From positions 1 to 20,506 of the forward strand of contig DDHP01000074.1 in NCBI GenBank assembly GCA_002338145.1: DNA of 20,506 nt, in the 5' to 3' direction. Below, one piece after another: positions 1 through 6,673 of the stretch (its first letter is position 1; each line of letters starts with the position of its first letter). Below the pieces are notes generated by a model. The model was not told the DNA's origin and made no database searches. It saw only the letters and a list, made by a program, of their open reading frames with translations. This DNA is from Deferribacteraceae bacterium UBA1873 (GTDB lineage: Bacteria > Chrysiogenota > Deferribacteres > Deferribacterales > Flexistipitaceae). A program made the position numbers and the translations under genes.

Positions 1-90
1 CGGAGAGGGAGGGATTCGAACCCCCGGCCCGAGCAAGTCGGGCGCCGCATTTCGAGTGCGGTGCATTCGGCCGGACTCTGCCACCTCTCC
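1..90 (-). tRNA. tRNA-Ser, anticodon CGA
   Basis: Read on the minus strand, the acceptor arms GGAGAGG and CCTCTCC pair and are followed by discriminator G at position 1. The anticodon stem CCGCA/TGCGG encloses loop CTCGAAA, giving anticodon CGA (reads UCG). The T arm carries GGTTCGAATC. A long variable arm (GCCCGAC-TTGC-TCGGGC type pairing) makes this a class II tRNA, as expected for serine. Any encoded CCA end would lie outside the window, so it cannot be judged. Confidence 0.96.
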
Positions 91-102
91 TGGGATTTTT
101 CA

Positions 103-131
103 AAGGTATACAGGTTACTTTTTTATGTCAA
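103..131 (-). promoter_or_regulatory. Sigma-70-type promoter for tRNA-Ser
   Basis: On the minus strand a perfect -35 TTGACA (131-126) is followed by TATACC (15 bp spacer) or TACCTT (17 bp spacer) as the -10. This ends about 13 bp before the tRNA 5' end, the usual distance for a short-leader tRNA transcript. The -10 is weak, the -35 is consensus. Confidence 0.55.
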
Positions 132-256
132 GTTTGTATTGGTTTATTTGTTGATTCTCGGTAATCAGTCACTTGTGTCTGTCATTACGCTACACAATCT
201 GTACTGATTCATCAGATTTGATAAGCATTGGTGGAAATATCTTTTGAAATTATTTT

Positions 257-880
257 TCAAAAAGAAAACACCATTAATGAAAAACCAGCTCCAAGTAAAC
301 TTCCCGCCCATACATCAGTGGGATAATGTACTCCAAGACGTAAACGTCCCAGACTTACAATAACAGCAGCAAAAATAAAAAACAGTGCCAACGGGTGCTG
401 CAGTGTAAAAATGTTGACAAAACCAATGGTAACAAACCATATTCTGGAGGCATCACCGCTTGGAAAACTACCGTCTTTTGGTTTGTTTTTCTGCCTTAAA
501 ATTGTGTAATCCATATCAATAAACGGCCTGTTTCTTTTTAGTTTCAGTTTTATTAATCTTTCAGTGGCTGACATAAGTAAAGCTGTGAATATTACAGAAC
601 CCCATGTTTCAGGAACAGAGAAAGCCAAAAAACAGACTGCAGCAATAAAACACCCTTTTCTGCCAAAAGGAAAAGCAAGTTTGAATAAAATATCAAAATT
701 ATTTAATTTTTCTGATAAATTTACAGCTTCAAAAATTTTTTTGTCAATATTCGATATTTTTTCAAAATTGTATGAAAATCCGCCCATCACACCAATTAAT
801 AAAATAGAAACTCCGGTAATCATGATATTTTCTCTTGTTTTTGCAAAATATTTTTCGATAACCTGTGAAACATCAATCAC
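257..880 (-). CDS. PAP2-family membrane phosphatase with variant PSGD motif
   Basis: This is a 207-residue integral membrane protein of the PAP2 (phosphatidic acid phosphatase type 2) superfamily, which removes phosphate from lipid phosphates or prenyl pyrophosphates at the membrane face. Motif 1 is K-x6-RP (ending KRNRP). Motif 3 is GRLRLGVHYPTD, with the catalytic His and Asp. Motif 2 reads PSGDAS where the family usually has PSGH, so the second catalytic histidine is replaced by Asp. Several hydrophobic segments surround the motifs. The start used is GTG at 880, just after an in-frame TAA; it lacks a clear Shine-Dalgarno, and Met20 is an alternative. The gene lies 151 bp downstream of the CDP-alcohol phosphatidyltransferase on the same strand, so it could act in phospholipid synthesis (a PgpB-like step), but the substrate cannot be read from sequence. 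Confidence 0.85.
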   Translation of the reverse strand: MIDVSQVIEKYFAKTRENIMITGVSILLIGVMGGFSYNFEKISNIDKKIFEAVNLSEKLNNFDILFKLAFPFGRKGCFIAAVCFLAFSVPETWGSVIFTALLMSATERLIKLKLKRNRPFIDMDYTILRQKNKPKDGSFPSGDASRIWFVTIGFVNIFTLQHPLALFFIFAAVIVSLGRLRLGVHYPTDVWAGSLLGAGFSLMVFSF

Positions 881-1004
881 TGTTTAGTATATTTATTTAT
901 AAAGTTTTTACTCACTGTTATTACTTGCTGAGCTAAATTTTAAATATCATAGCTTGCGTTAACATTTTTTTCTATGCTGCTTTCAGAGAATATGCCGAAA
1001 TTAA

Positions 1005-1027
1005 TGAAAAATTTAGCCCAAAGCTAA
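1005..1027 (-). terminator. Weak rho-independent terminator after the phosphatidyltransferase gene
   Basis: Just beyond the stop codon of the minus-strand gene, TTAGC and GCTAA form a 5 bp stem with a 5 nt loop, followed on the minus strand by ATTTTTC. The stem is short, so termination is probably partial and read-through to the PAP2 gene is possible. Confidence 0.35.
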
Positions 1028-1031
1028 TTAT

Positions 1032-1652
1032 TTAATCCTCATTTTTATTCTTTGCAAAAGCCAATCTAAATCCGTTAATAAGCACCGGCAATCCCCTGAC
1101 AATGCAGAATATTACGGCCAGCCATGAAACACCTGTAAAAAAGGCATGAATCTGATTAATTGCAATTATTCCAATATTTTGGAAACAATACAATTTAAGC
1201 ACAAAAACCAGAGTCAGCCCGCAAAAAGCCGCTACTTTAGCTATTCCGTAGGCTGCTCTCATCCATCTTGAAGCCACAAAAAAATTTGCCCAGTACGAGC
1301 TGTGCTGGTTGAAGGGTGCTTTACCTTCCTGTATCCCAAGGCTTCTGAATGAGTCGGTGAGTACAGTTCTGGTCACCACTATGAGAGGTATGGCTATGGG
1401 TATCAAATCCATATCTGCAAAAATAAACCACAAAAGAAGCTCAAAGACTCTGTCTACCGCAATATCAAGTACACTGCCTATCAATGATGTCTCATTCATT
1501 TTTCTGGCAACTATACCATCAACCATATCAAGTGACATGGCAAAAAATAACAGCGGTATGGCAATAAAAGATAGAAGTATATTCCCTGAATATAAAAAAA
1601 AGATAAACAGAAAAAGCAGGGGAATCCTGCAAAGCGTTATCAAATTGGCCAT
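1032..1652 (-). CDS. CDP-alcohol phosphatidyltransferase family membrane protein
   Basis: This 206-residue enzyme transfers a phosphatidyl group from a CDP-lipid to an alcohol, releasing CMP, in the inner membrane. The full family signature D-x2-DG-x2-AR-x8-G-x3-D-x3-D is present around residues 42-67 (DMVDGIVAR ... GSVLDIAVD), including all the metal-binding aspartates. About five to six hydrophobic segments follow, as in the family. The ATG at 1652 is preceded by TTAGG and by a good promoter. The protein resembles PgsA in size, but its C-terminal half is not a clear PgsA match, so the acceptor alcohol (glycerol-3-phosphate, inositol phosphate or other) is unresolved. The PAP2 phosphatase gene downstream would suit a phosphatidylglycerophosphate-type product, but this is inference from position only. 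Confidence 0.87.
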   Translation of the reverse strand: MANLITLCRIPLLFLFIFFLYSGNILLSFIAIPLLFFAMSLDMVDGIVARKMNETSLIGSVLDIAVDRVFELLLWFIFADMDLIPIAIPLIVVTRTVLTDSFRSLGIQEGKAPFNQHSSYWANFFVASRWMRAAYGIAKVAAFCGLTLVFVLKLYCFQNIGIIAINQIHAFFTGVSWLAVIFCIVRGLPVLINGFRLAFAKNKNED

Positions 1653-1674
1653 AATTGTAACCTAAATATAAATA

Positions 1675-1702
1675 AATATATTTTGGAAAAACAATATGTC
1701 AA
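1675..1702 (-). promoter_or_regulatory. Sigma-70-type promoter for the phosphatidyltransferase gene
   Basis: On the minus strand TTGACA (1702-1697), a 16 bp spacer and TATATT (1680-1675) form a near-consensus promoter. The predicted start of transcription lies about 15 bases before the ATG at 1652. The -35, spacer length and -10 are the same as in the promoter at 4105. Confidence 0.6.
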
Positions 1703-1940
1703 ACTTTTTTATATTAAAAAAATTACTTTTTGATTTGAAAAATTCTTTATAATGTGTAAGTCTACGTAGTGTTAACACCATTTCATTTTTGCAATAAGAA
1801 TATTTTTCAATGTAATTTGGATTTTTGTTTGTGGGACAATTTTTTTTATGTTAATTTTTACTAAATTTATTGAAAGATATTCTGTTGAAAAAAAATTGCA
1901 ATTATGAATGAAATGCTTTACAAATTGTGTTATTCTGAAT

Positions 1941-1969
1941 AGAGTAAAAATGTCTGTTATTTTTACTCT
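1941..1969 (+). promoter_or_regulatory. Perfect 10-bp inverted repeat upstream of the HU gene
   Basis: AGAGTAAAAA (1941-1950) and TTTTTACTCT (1960-1969) are perfect inverse complements separated by 9 bases. No T-run follows on the plus strand, so it is not an ordinary terminator. It lies just upstream of, or over, the -35 region that would serve the TATAAA box at 1983-1988, a position suited to an operator. Whether it acts as a DNA operator or an RNA hairpin is not known. Confidence 0.4.
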
Positions 1970-2020
1970 TGCCTTATGGCACTATAAATAAAGCTACAAA
2001 ACAATTTTGGAGGTTTTTGT

Positions 2021-2293
2021 ATGACAAAAACAGAACTGATAGCCACCATGGCTGCAAAAAGCGGACTTACTAAATCGGATGCTGAGAAAGCGTTAAATGC
2101 TTTTCAGGAGAGTGTTATTGATGCAGTGAAGAAAGGAGAGAAGGTTTCTCTTGTAGGTTTTGGAAACTTTGAGCAGACTCAGAGAAGTGCCAGGAAAGGC
2201 AGAAATCCTCAGACAGGTGAAGAGATAAATATACCTGCAAGTAAAGCTCCAAAATTTTCTCCCGGCAAAACTTTTAAAGAGGCTGTTAAGTAG
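2021..2293 (+). CDS. hup: HU-family nucleoid DNA-binding protein
   Basis: This 90-residue protein has the typical length and plan of HU: an N-terminal helical dimerisation part (residues 1-40), then the beta-arm region. The signature GFGNFEQTQRSARKGRNPQT around residues 46-65 is the DNA-binding arm, followed by INIPASKAPKFSPGKTFKEAVK. HU dimers bend and compact DNA and assist replication, recombination and transcription. A strong Shine-Dalgarno GGAGG (2009-2013) precedes the ATG by 7 bases. The gene stands alone, with a clear terminator 10 bases downstream and an inverted repeat upstream that may be regulatory. IHF subunits share the fold; the overall sequence fits HU better. Confidence 0.96.
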   Translation: MTKTELIATMAAKSGLTKSDAEKALNAFQESVIDAVKKGEKVSLVGFGNFEQTQRSARKGRNPQTGEEINIPASKAPKFSPGKTFKEAVK

Positions 2294-2303
2294 TAATTTT
2301 ACA

Positions 2304-2331
2304 AACCGGGAATTGTTCCCGGTTTTTTTAT
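2304..2331 (+). terminator. Rho-independent terminator of the HU gene
   Basis: AACCGGGAA (2304-2312) pairs with TTCCCGGTT (2316-2324) around a TTG loop, then a T-run to 2329. It begins 10 bases after the stop codon. Confidence 0.92.
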
Positions 2332-2533
2332 TTTGACTGCAAAGTGCAAATTAATTTGTTTTAATTATGACCCGGCTATTCTTTCAGGCATTTGCAATTC
2401 CCATAATTATAAATTCATAGAAATATAATTTTGTTTATTTTATACTTTCCTGAAACGATGATTGACGTCTTTTGTATAAAATCAGCCACATCATTTTCAA
2501 AAATAATGGCAGTGTATATAAATAGGGTGGGAT

Positions 2534-3898
2534 ATGGAACAAACATTTATTAAGCAAAATTTATTTTATAGCCTTTTAAAAACATTGTTCTTTATCATTA
2601 TTCTTGCAGGTTGCAGTGCTCCTGTGTCAAGAATTCAGTATTCTGTTGATTTTGTACCTGTAAAAGATTTGGCAAATATTCCCCAGCAAGGATTGTATTT
2701 TATAAAGAATTCTTCCAAAAGAATTGTCCCGGAGGATGCTCAGCTTCAGATGGCGGAATTTTACAGACGTAAGGTGCTAAGTGTATGGGACGGTGAAGTA
2801 GAGTCTTATGATAAAGAATATGCTTTTTGGCCGGCGGAGGTAATAAAGGAAAACCATGGTTATGGGGAAAACTACAGAATTCATAGTGAAACTTGGGTGC
2901 GCTCACTGCTTGATAATGCGAATGCCGATGAATTCCCCAACCTTAACTGGTCAGGAGTTGTTGTAAATCGTGTCGATCTCAGGGCATTGCCCACACATCG
3001 TCCGAGGTTTAGTCGTCCCGATGGTTTCCCGTTCGACTCGCTGCAGAATTCCAGTTTGTGGCCAGGAACACCGGTTCAGGTTCTCCATGAAAGTCGGGAT
3101 AAGAGGTGGCTTTTTGTTGCCGCTGCTCACGCGGGAGGCTGGCTTCCAAAGAGAGAAGTGCTTCCGGTTGATTCAGTTTTCAGGCAGGTGATTGAGGATT
3201 CACAGTGGGTTGTTGTTAAAAGGGATCGTATCCCTTTGGAGTCTGATAACTATACTGTGATAGGTCGTACAGGCATGACCCTTCCTTTACTGGATTTTGT
3301 AGGCGACACATTTGTTGTGGGTATACCGGTGAATAAAAATGGCAAAGCAGCCTGGCAACGGGTTGCTGTTAAGAAAAATGGAGGAATTACTTTATTTCCA
3401 ACAGAAATGACTGAAAGAAATGCTGCAGAAGTTTTGAGTTTTATTGCGGGACAGCCTTATGGATGGGGAGGTTTGTTCGGACACAGGGACTGTTCCGCCA
3501 CGATACGTGACTATTTTGCTGTATTCGGTATATGGCTACCCAGAAACTCTTCCAAGCAAATCATATGGGGTGAAACTACTGACTTGTCAGATTATACGAA
3601 TGATAAAAAAATTACATTGGTGAAAAAAGCAGAGCCCTGGAAGACTTTGGTTGGGATGGATGGGCATATCATGCTTTATGTCGGAGACTATGAGGGGAAG
3701 CCGGTGGTTTTTCACAACTTGTGGGGATTGCCTGTGAAAAAACTTTTTTCCAGTGAAACCGGGCGATTGGTTATCGGTGAAGCGGTGTTTACCACATTGA
3801 AGCCTGGGGCGGAGAGAAGAGATGTCAGAAGGTCAGGGAGTTTACTGGTTGATCGGGTGCATTCCCTTGGTTTTCCTGTAACTCATTTTACAGAATAA
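2534..3898 (+). CDS. NlpC/P60 cell-wall peptidase lipoprotein with SH3b domains
   Basis: This is a 454-residue secreted lipoprotein. Residues 10-27 form a hydrophobic signal ending in the lipobox LAGC (lipidated Cys27). The architecture matches the family with an N-terminal stabilising domain (about 35-135), two bacterial SH3 domains (about 140-215 and 220-285) and a C-terminal NlpC/P60 domain (about 300-420). The catalytic cysteine is Cys320 in GHRDCSA, the histidine is His378 in DGHIMLYVG, and a third polar residue is probably His394. Relatives are gamma-D-glutamyl-L-diamino acid endopeptidases that cleave peptidoglycan stem peptides, often in turnover or recycling. It would act on the periplasmic side of a membrane. 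GGGTGG precedes the ATG. The gene has no close neighbours, and its coding region looks somewhat more GC-rich than the surroundings. Confidence 0.92.
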   Translation: MEQTFIKQNLFYSLLKTLFFIIILAGCSAPVSRIQYSVDFVPVKDLANIPQQGLYFIKNSSKRIVPEDAQLQMAEFYRRKVLSVWDGEVESYDKEYAFWPAEVIKENHGYGENYRIHSETWVRSLLDNANADEFPNLNWSGVVVNRVDLRALPTHRPRFSRPDGFPFDSLQNSSLWPGTPVQVLHESRDKRWLFVAAAHAGGWLPKREVLPVDSVFRQVIEDSQWVVVKRDRIPLESDNYTVIGRTGMTLPLLDFVGDTFVVGIPVNKNGKAAWQRVAVKKNGGITLFPTEMTERNAAEVLSFIAGQPYGWGGLFGHRDCSATIRDYFAVFGIWLPRNSSKQIIWGETTDLSDYTNDKKITLVKKAEPWKTLVGMDGHIMLYVGDYEGKPVVFHNLWGLPVKKLFSSETGRLVIGEAVFTTLKPGAERRDVRRSGSLLVDRVHSLGFPVTHFTE

Positions 3899-4104
3899 GT
3901 TTTTGTATAGATTTAGGGGTGGATCCAAAAGTTTAACAGAGTTGGAATCGTGCAGGTAATACGGCTTAATATAATAACATTATAATTTTATTTTTATTTA
4001 GAAACAGTTTTTTGTGATTATATATTATTTTTATTTATTATTAGTACTTTTTGGGTGAATGTATATAGAATATGTTTATTGTTTGCGATATTGTTAATTA
4101 TTTG

Positions 4105-4132
4105 TTGACATTTTAAACTTACGTTGTATATT
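4105..4132 (+). promoter_or_regulatory. Near-consensus sigma-70 promoter
   Basis: TTGACA (4105-4110), a 16 bp spacer and TATATT (4127-4132) give a strong promoter. Transcription would start near A4139. No ORF of useful size follows before the terminator at 4184-4213, so the promoter serves either a short RNA or the phoH leader. Confidence 0.65.
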
Positions 4133-4138
4133 TTCTTT

Positions 4139-4213
4139 ATGTTAAATATGGCATCCTCCCAATAGCAATAGATTAACTCCCCCAAAAAGGAGACCTTTTC
4201 AGGTCTCCTTTTT
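4139..4213 (+). ncRNA. Candidate small RNA (or phoH attenuator leader) of about 75 nt
   Basis: The segment is bounded by a near-consensus promoter and a 13 bp terminator hairpin with T-run. Upstream of the hairpin the transcript would be mostly unstructured and would carry two C-rich stretches, ATCCTCCC (4153-4160) and ACTCCCCC (4176-4183). These resemble the anti-Shine-Dalgarno seed sequences of known bacterial sRNAs. An 8-codon frame (ATG at 4139, stop at 4163-4165) is present but has no ribosome binding site. If transcription reads through, the same RNA would be the 5' leader of phoH. I do not recognise an RNA family. Confidence 0.4.
4184..4213 (+). terminator. Strong bidirectional rho-independent terminator
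   Basis: AAAAAGGAGACCT (4184-4196) and AGGTCTCCTTTTT (4201-4213) form a perfect 13 bp stem with loop TTTC. A-tract and T-tract flanks make it able to terminate in either direction. It ends 67 bases before the phoH ATG. Confidence 0.9.
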
Positions 4214-4231
4214 AATTTCTGCAGAATTTTC

Positions 4232-4260
4232 TTCACTCTTTTATAAGAATCTGCTATTAT
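4232..4260 (+). promoter_or_regulatory. Possible phoH-operon promoter
   Basis: TTCACT (4232-4237), a 17 bp spacer and TATTAT (4255-4260) lie immediately downstream of the terminator. The predicted start would leave only about 14 bases before the phoH ATG, enough for the Shine-Dalgarno but unusually short. Confidence 0.35.
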
Positions 4261-4280
4261 TAATCAAAGTGGAGGCATTC

Positions 4281-5582
4281 ATGTCGAAAAATTATGTTTT
4301 TGATACCAATGTGTTGCTTTATGATCCGATGGCTATTTACGGTTTTAACGGGGATATTGTTAATATCCCGATAACAGTGATTGAAGAAATTGACTCATTT
4401 AAAAAGAATATGGATCAGACCGGTTACAATGCCCGCCATATAAGCAGGCTTTTGGATGAGCTGCGTCTTAAAGGTGATTTAAACAAAGGTGTGGAAATAG
4501 AGAACGGCACTCTGGTAAGAGTCAATATCTGCGAAAGTAAAGCATCAAATAAAATTTCTACCAATTTAATAAAGGATAAAGCTGATAATCTTATTCTCTC
4601 TGTTGCTAAATGGCTTCAGGAAAATGAATCCAGTGAAGTTATTTTTGTAACCAAAGATGCTAATCTCCGGATTAAGTCTGATGTACTCGGGATAAAAGCG
4701 GAAGATTATGAGAAAGACAGGGTTGATACTGAGGCTTTCATGGAAGCTACCAGGGTGGTGGAAGCAGAAGATTCTGTTATAGATGAAATTTACAATGCCA
4801 AAAAATATGTTTTTGAAAGTGATTTTGCCCCAAATGAATATTTTTGCGTAAAAAGTCTTTCCGATTCAAAAAAATCTGCATTAATGCGATTTGATGACAA
4901 AACTGCTTCTGCTGTTCTTATTGACGATTATTCTAATGGCGTTTGGGGGATTTATGCGAGAAATATGGAGCAGAAATTTGCCTATGATGCACTGCTTAAA
5001 GATGATATTAAACTTGTCAGTCTCATAGGTATAGCAGGAACCGGGAAAACGCTGCTTGCCATTGCAGCCGGACTTTTAAAAGTTGTGGATAATAGAGCTT
5101 ACAGAAAATTGCTTGTTTCCAGACCTATATTCCCTATGGGTAAAGATTTGGGATACTTGCCTGGGGAAATAAGGGAAAAAATGAACCCCTGGATGCAGCC
5201 TGTATATGACAATTTAAGCTTGATCCTTGATACGGGTAAATCTTCTGAGACGTATAAAGATCTGTTTGAGCAGAATATGGTGGAAATAGAGGCACTCACT
5301 TATATTCGTGGCAGAAGTATCCCCTATCAGTATTTTATTGTAGATGAAGCCCAGAATCTCACGCCTCATGAAATCAAAACTATATTGACAAGAGCCGGTG
5401 AAGGAACAAAAATAATCCTTACAGGTGATCCGAATCAGATTGATAATCCCTATATTGATTATCATACAAACGGACTTACTTATGTTATGGATCGATTTTA
5501 CGGTGATCCGCTGGCGGCCTCTATTGTTTTACAAAAGGGCGAGCGTTCAGAATTGGCAACAAAAGCTGCACAAAAACTTTGA
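4281..5582 (+). CDS. phoH: PIN-PhoH family RNase/ATPase
   Basis: This 433-residue protein combines an N-terminal PIN nuclease domain (residues about 4-150, opening YVFDTNVLLYDP with acidic Asp8 and a following EEID) with a C-terminal PhoH ATPase domain (about 215-425). The Walker A motif is GIAGTGKT (250-257) and Walker B is VDEAQ around Asp355-Glu356. A motif resembling helicase motif III, TGDPNQID, follows. Studied PIN-PhoH (PhoH2/YlaK-type) proteins are RNA-unwinding ribonucleases, so a role in RNA processing or decay is likely. An in-frame GTG at 4269 overlaps the Shine-Dalgarno GGAGG (4271-4275), so ATG 4281 is the real start. It is the first gene of a tight operon, with gmhA 13 bp downstream. 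Confidence 0.94.
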   Translation: MSKNYVFDTNVLLYDPMAIYGFNGDIVNIPITVIEEIDSFKKNMDQTGYNARHISRLLDELRLKGDLNKGVEIENGTLVRVNICESKASNKISTNLIKDKADNLILSVAKWLQENESSEVIFVTKDANLRIKSDVLGIKAEDYEKDRVDTEAFMEATRVVEAEDSVIDEIYNAKKYVFESDFAPNEYFCVKSLSDSKKSALMRFDDKTASAVLIDDYSNGVWGIYARNMEQKFAYDALLKDDIKLVSLIGIAGTGKTLLAIAAGLLKVVDNRAYRKLLVSRPIFPMGKDLGYLPGEIREKMNPWMQPVYDNLSLILDTGKSSETYKDLFEQNMVEIEALTYIRGRSIPYQYFIVDEAQNLTPHEIKTILTRAGEGTKIILTGDPNQIDNPYIDYHTNGLTYVMDRFYGDPLAASIVLQKGERSELATKAAQKL

Positions 5583-5595
5583 TTCAGGAAAGTTT

Positions 5596-6189
5596 ATGGA
5601 AAGTTATATTAACAGTATTTTTAACGAAATTACAGAAACGGTTAATAAATTTATAGGGGATTCCTCCCATCAACTTATAGAAATATCTACACATATTGCA
5701 TCATGCTTTGAATCCGGCGGAAAACTGATGATTTTCGGTAACGGGGGGTCTGCTTCAGATGCTCAGCATATAGCAGCTGAGTTTGTTAATCGGTTTCAGA
5801 TGGAGAGGCCTTCTCTGCCGGCTATAGCTCTCACAACAGATACTTCCGTTCTTACATCTATAGGAAATGACTACAATTTTAATGAGATTTTTGAAAAGCA
5901 ATTAATGGCTTTGGCCAAACCTGGTGATATTGCCTGGGGGATATCCACCAGTGGCAATTCGGAAAATGTGTTGAAAGGATTACGGTTTTGTGCAAGAGAG
6001 GAGATTAAAACATTGGGATTTGCCGGGCGTGATGGTGGTAAAATGAATGGTTTGAGTGATCTGCTTTTGATTTCTCCTTCAGAAACCACTGCGCGAATAC
6101 AGGAGATACATATCATGGCAGCTCATATAATATGTGGCTTGGTGGATGAACTGTTATTCGGCAGATTTAATCCTGATATAATGGAGTGA
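5596..6189 (+). CDS. gmhA: Phosphoheptose isomerase GmhA
   Basis: The 197-residue product converts sedoheptulose 7-phosphate to D-glycero-D-manno-heptose 7-phosphate, the first step of ADP-heptose synthesis for lipopolysaccharide core. It is a cytosolic SIS-domain enzyme. The phosphate-binding FGNGGSASDAQHIAAEF lies at residues 47-63, and TSGNSENV is the second sugar-phosphate loop. Glu62 and His172 (QEIH) correspond to the catalytic Glu and His of the family. The frame is open far upstream into phoH, but the family start and the AGGAAAG ribosome site (5586-5592) support ATG 5596, 13 bp after the phoH stop. The next pathway gene present, rfaE2, follows after 3 bp. Confidence 0.96.
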   Translation: MESYINSIFNEITETVNKFIGDSSHQLIEISTHIASCFESGGKLMIFGNGGSASDAQHIAAEFVNRFQMERPSLPAIALTTDTSVLTSIGNDYNFNEIFEKQLMALAKPGDIAWGISTSGNSENVLKGLRFCAREEIKTLGFAGRDGGKMNGLSDLLLISPSETTARIQEIHIMAAHIICGLVDELLFGRFNPDIME

Positions 6190-6192
6190 ATA

Positions 6193-6672
6193 TTGGGGTA
6201 TATTTTTCAATCGTGGTCAGACTTGCTCGATAAAATAACAGAGTTTAGAAAAAATTCCAAAACTGTTGTTTTTACTAACGGGTGTTTTGATATTGTGCAT
6301 CTTGGGCATTTGAGATATTTATCCAAAGCCAGAGATTTGGGAGACTGCCTTGTTGTGGGTATAAATTCAGATGATTCTGTTCGGCGTCTGAAAGGTGAAA
6401 AAAGACCGATTAATACACTTGCTGAAAGGATGGAGTTTTTGACTTTTATAAATTCCGTTGATTTTGTTGTACCTTTTGACAGTGATACCCCTTATGATTT
6501 AATAAAATACATTGTCCCCGACATACTTGTAAAGGGCGGTGACTGGTGTACAAAAGATATCGTGGGTGCTGATATTGTTTTGTCAGCAGGTGGCAAAGTG
6601 AAATCCCTTAACTATGAGGAAGGTTACGCTTCTACTTCCATTATAGAAAAAATTGTGAAGATTTACTGTTAA
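6193..6672 (+). CDS. rfaE2: D-glycero-beta-D-manno-heptose 1-phosphate adenylyltransferase
   Basis: This 159-residue enzyme transfers AMP from ATP to D-glycero-beta-D-manno-heptose 1-phosphate, forming ADP-heptose. It is the stand-alone form of the C-terminal half of E. coli HldE. The nucleotidyltransferase signature TNGCFDIVHLGH (28-39) contains HLGH, the family's HxGH motif. RRLKGEKRPIN and the C-terminal YASTSIIEKI are also typical. The start is TTG at 6193; the ribosome site GGAG (6183-6186) overlaps the gmhA stop, which points to translational coupling. The heptose kinase (RfaE1) and the C7 phosphatase GmhB are not in this window and must be encoded elsewhere. Confidence 0.95.
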   Translation: MGYIFQSWSDLLDKITEFRKNSKTVVFTNGCFDIVHLGHLRYLSKARDLGDCLVVGINSDDSVRRLKGEKRPINTLAERMEFLTFINSVDFVVPFDSDTPYDLIKYIVPDILVKGGDWCTKDIVGADIVLSAGGKVKSLNYEEGYASTSIIEKIVKIYC

Positions 6673-6673
6673 A

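Larger units (their letters stand above)
1653..2020. other. Non-coding region between divergent phosphatidyltransferase and HU genes
   Basis: These 368 bases are very AT-rich. The left end holds the minus-strand promoter at 1675-1702. The right end holds the HU upstream signals: an inverted repeat at 1941-1969, a TATAAA box at 1983-1988 and the Shine-Dalgarno at 2009-2013. I see no convincing ORF or RNA gene in the middle part (about 1705-1915). Confidence 0.6.
3899..4280. other. Non-coding region before phoH
   Basis: These 382 bases are AT-rich with no credible protein gene. The part 3899-4100 shows nothing I can name, and no terminator follows the NlpC/P60 gene directly. The right half holds a consensus promoter at 4105-4132, a candidate small RNA or leader at 4139-4213, its terminator, a second possible promoter at 4232-4260, and the phoH Shine-Dalgarno at 4271-4275. 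Confidence 0.6.

Noticed and set aside
196..218. AATCTG/CAGATT inverted repeat as a terminator for the PAP2 gene
   Set aside because: The loop is long and no T-run follows on the minus strand.
1977..1993. TGGCAC resembling a sigma-54 -24 element before hup
   Set aside because: No TTGC-type -12 element follows at the required 5-base spacing.
4018..4236. Minus-strand frame of 72 codons in the phoH upstream region
   Set aside because: It would run through the terminator hairpin and promoter; the residues are AT-driven (Asn, Ile, Lys) and no ribosome site precedes it.
4269..4280. GTG 4269 as the phoH start
   Set aside because: The GTG overlaps the GGAGG ribosome site that serves ATG 4281, and the extra four residues are not needed by the PIN domain.
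5425..5595. Upstream extension of gmhA within phoH
   Set aside because: The frame is only a shadow of phoH; the family N-terminus and ribosome site fit ATG 5596.
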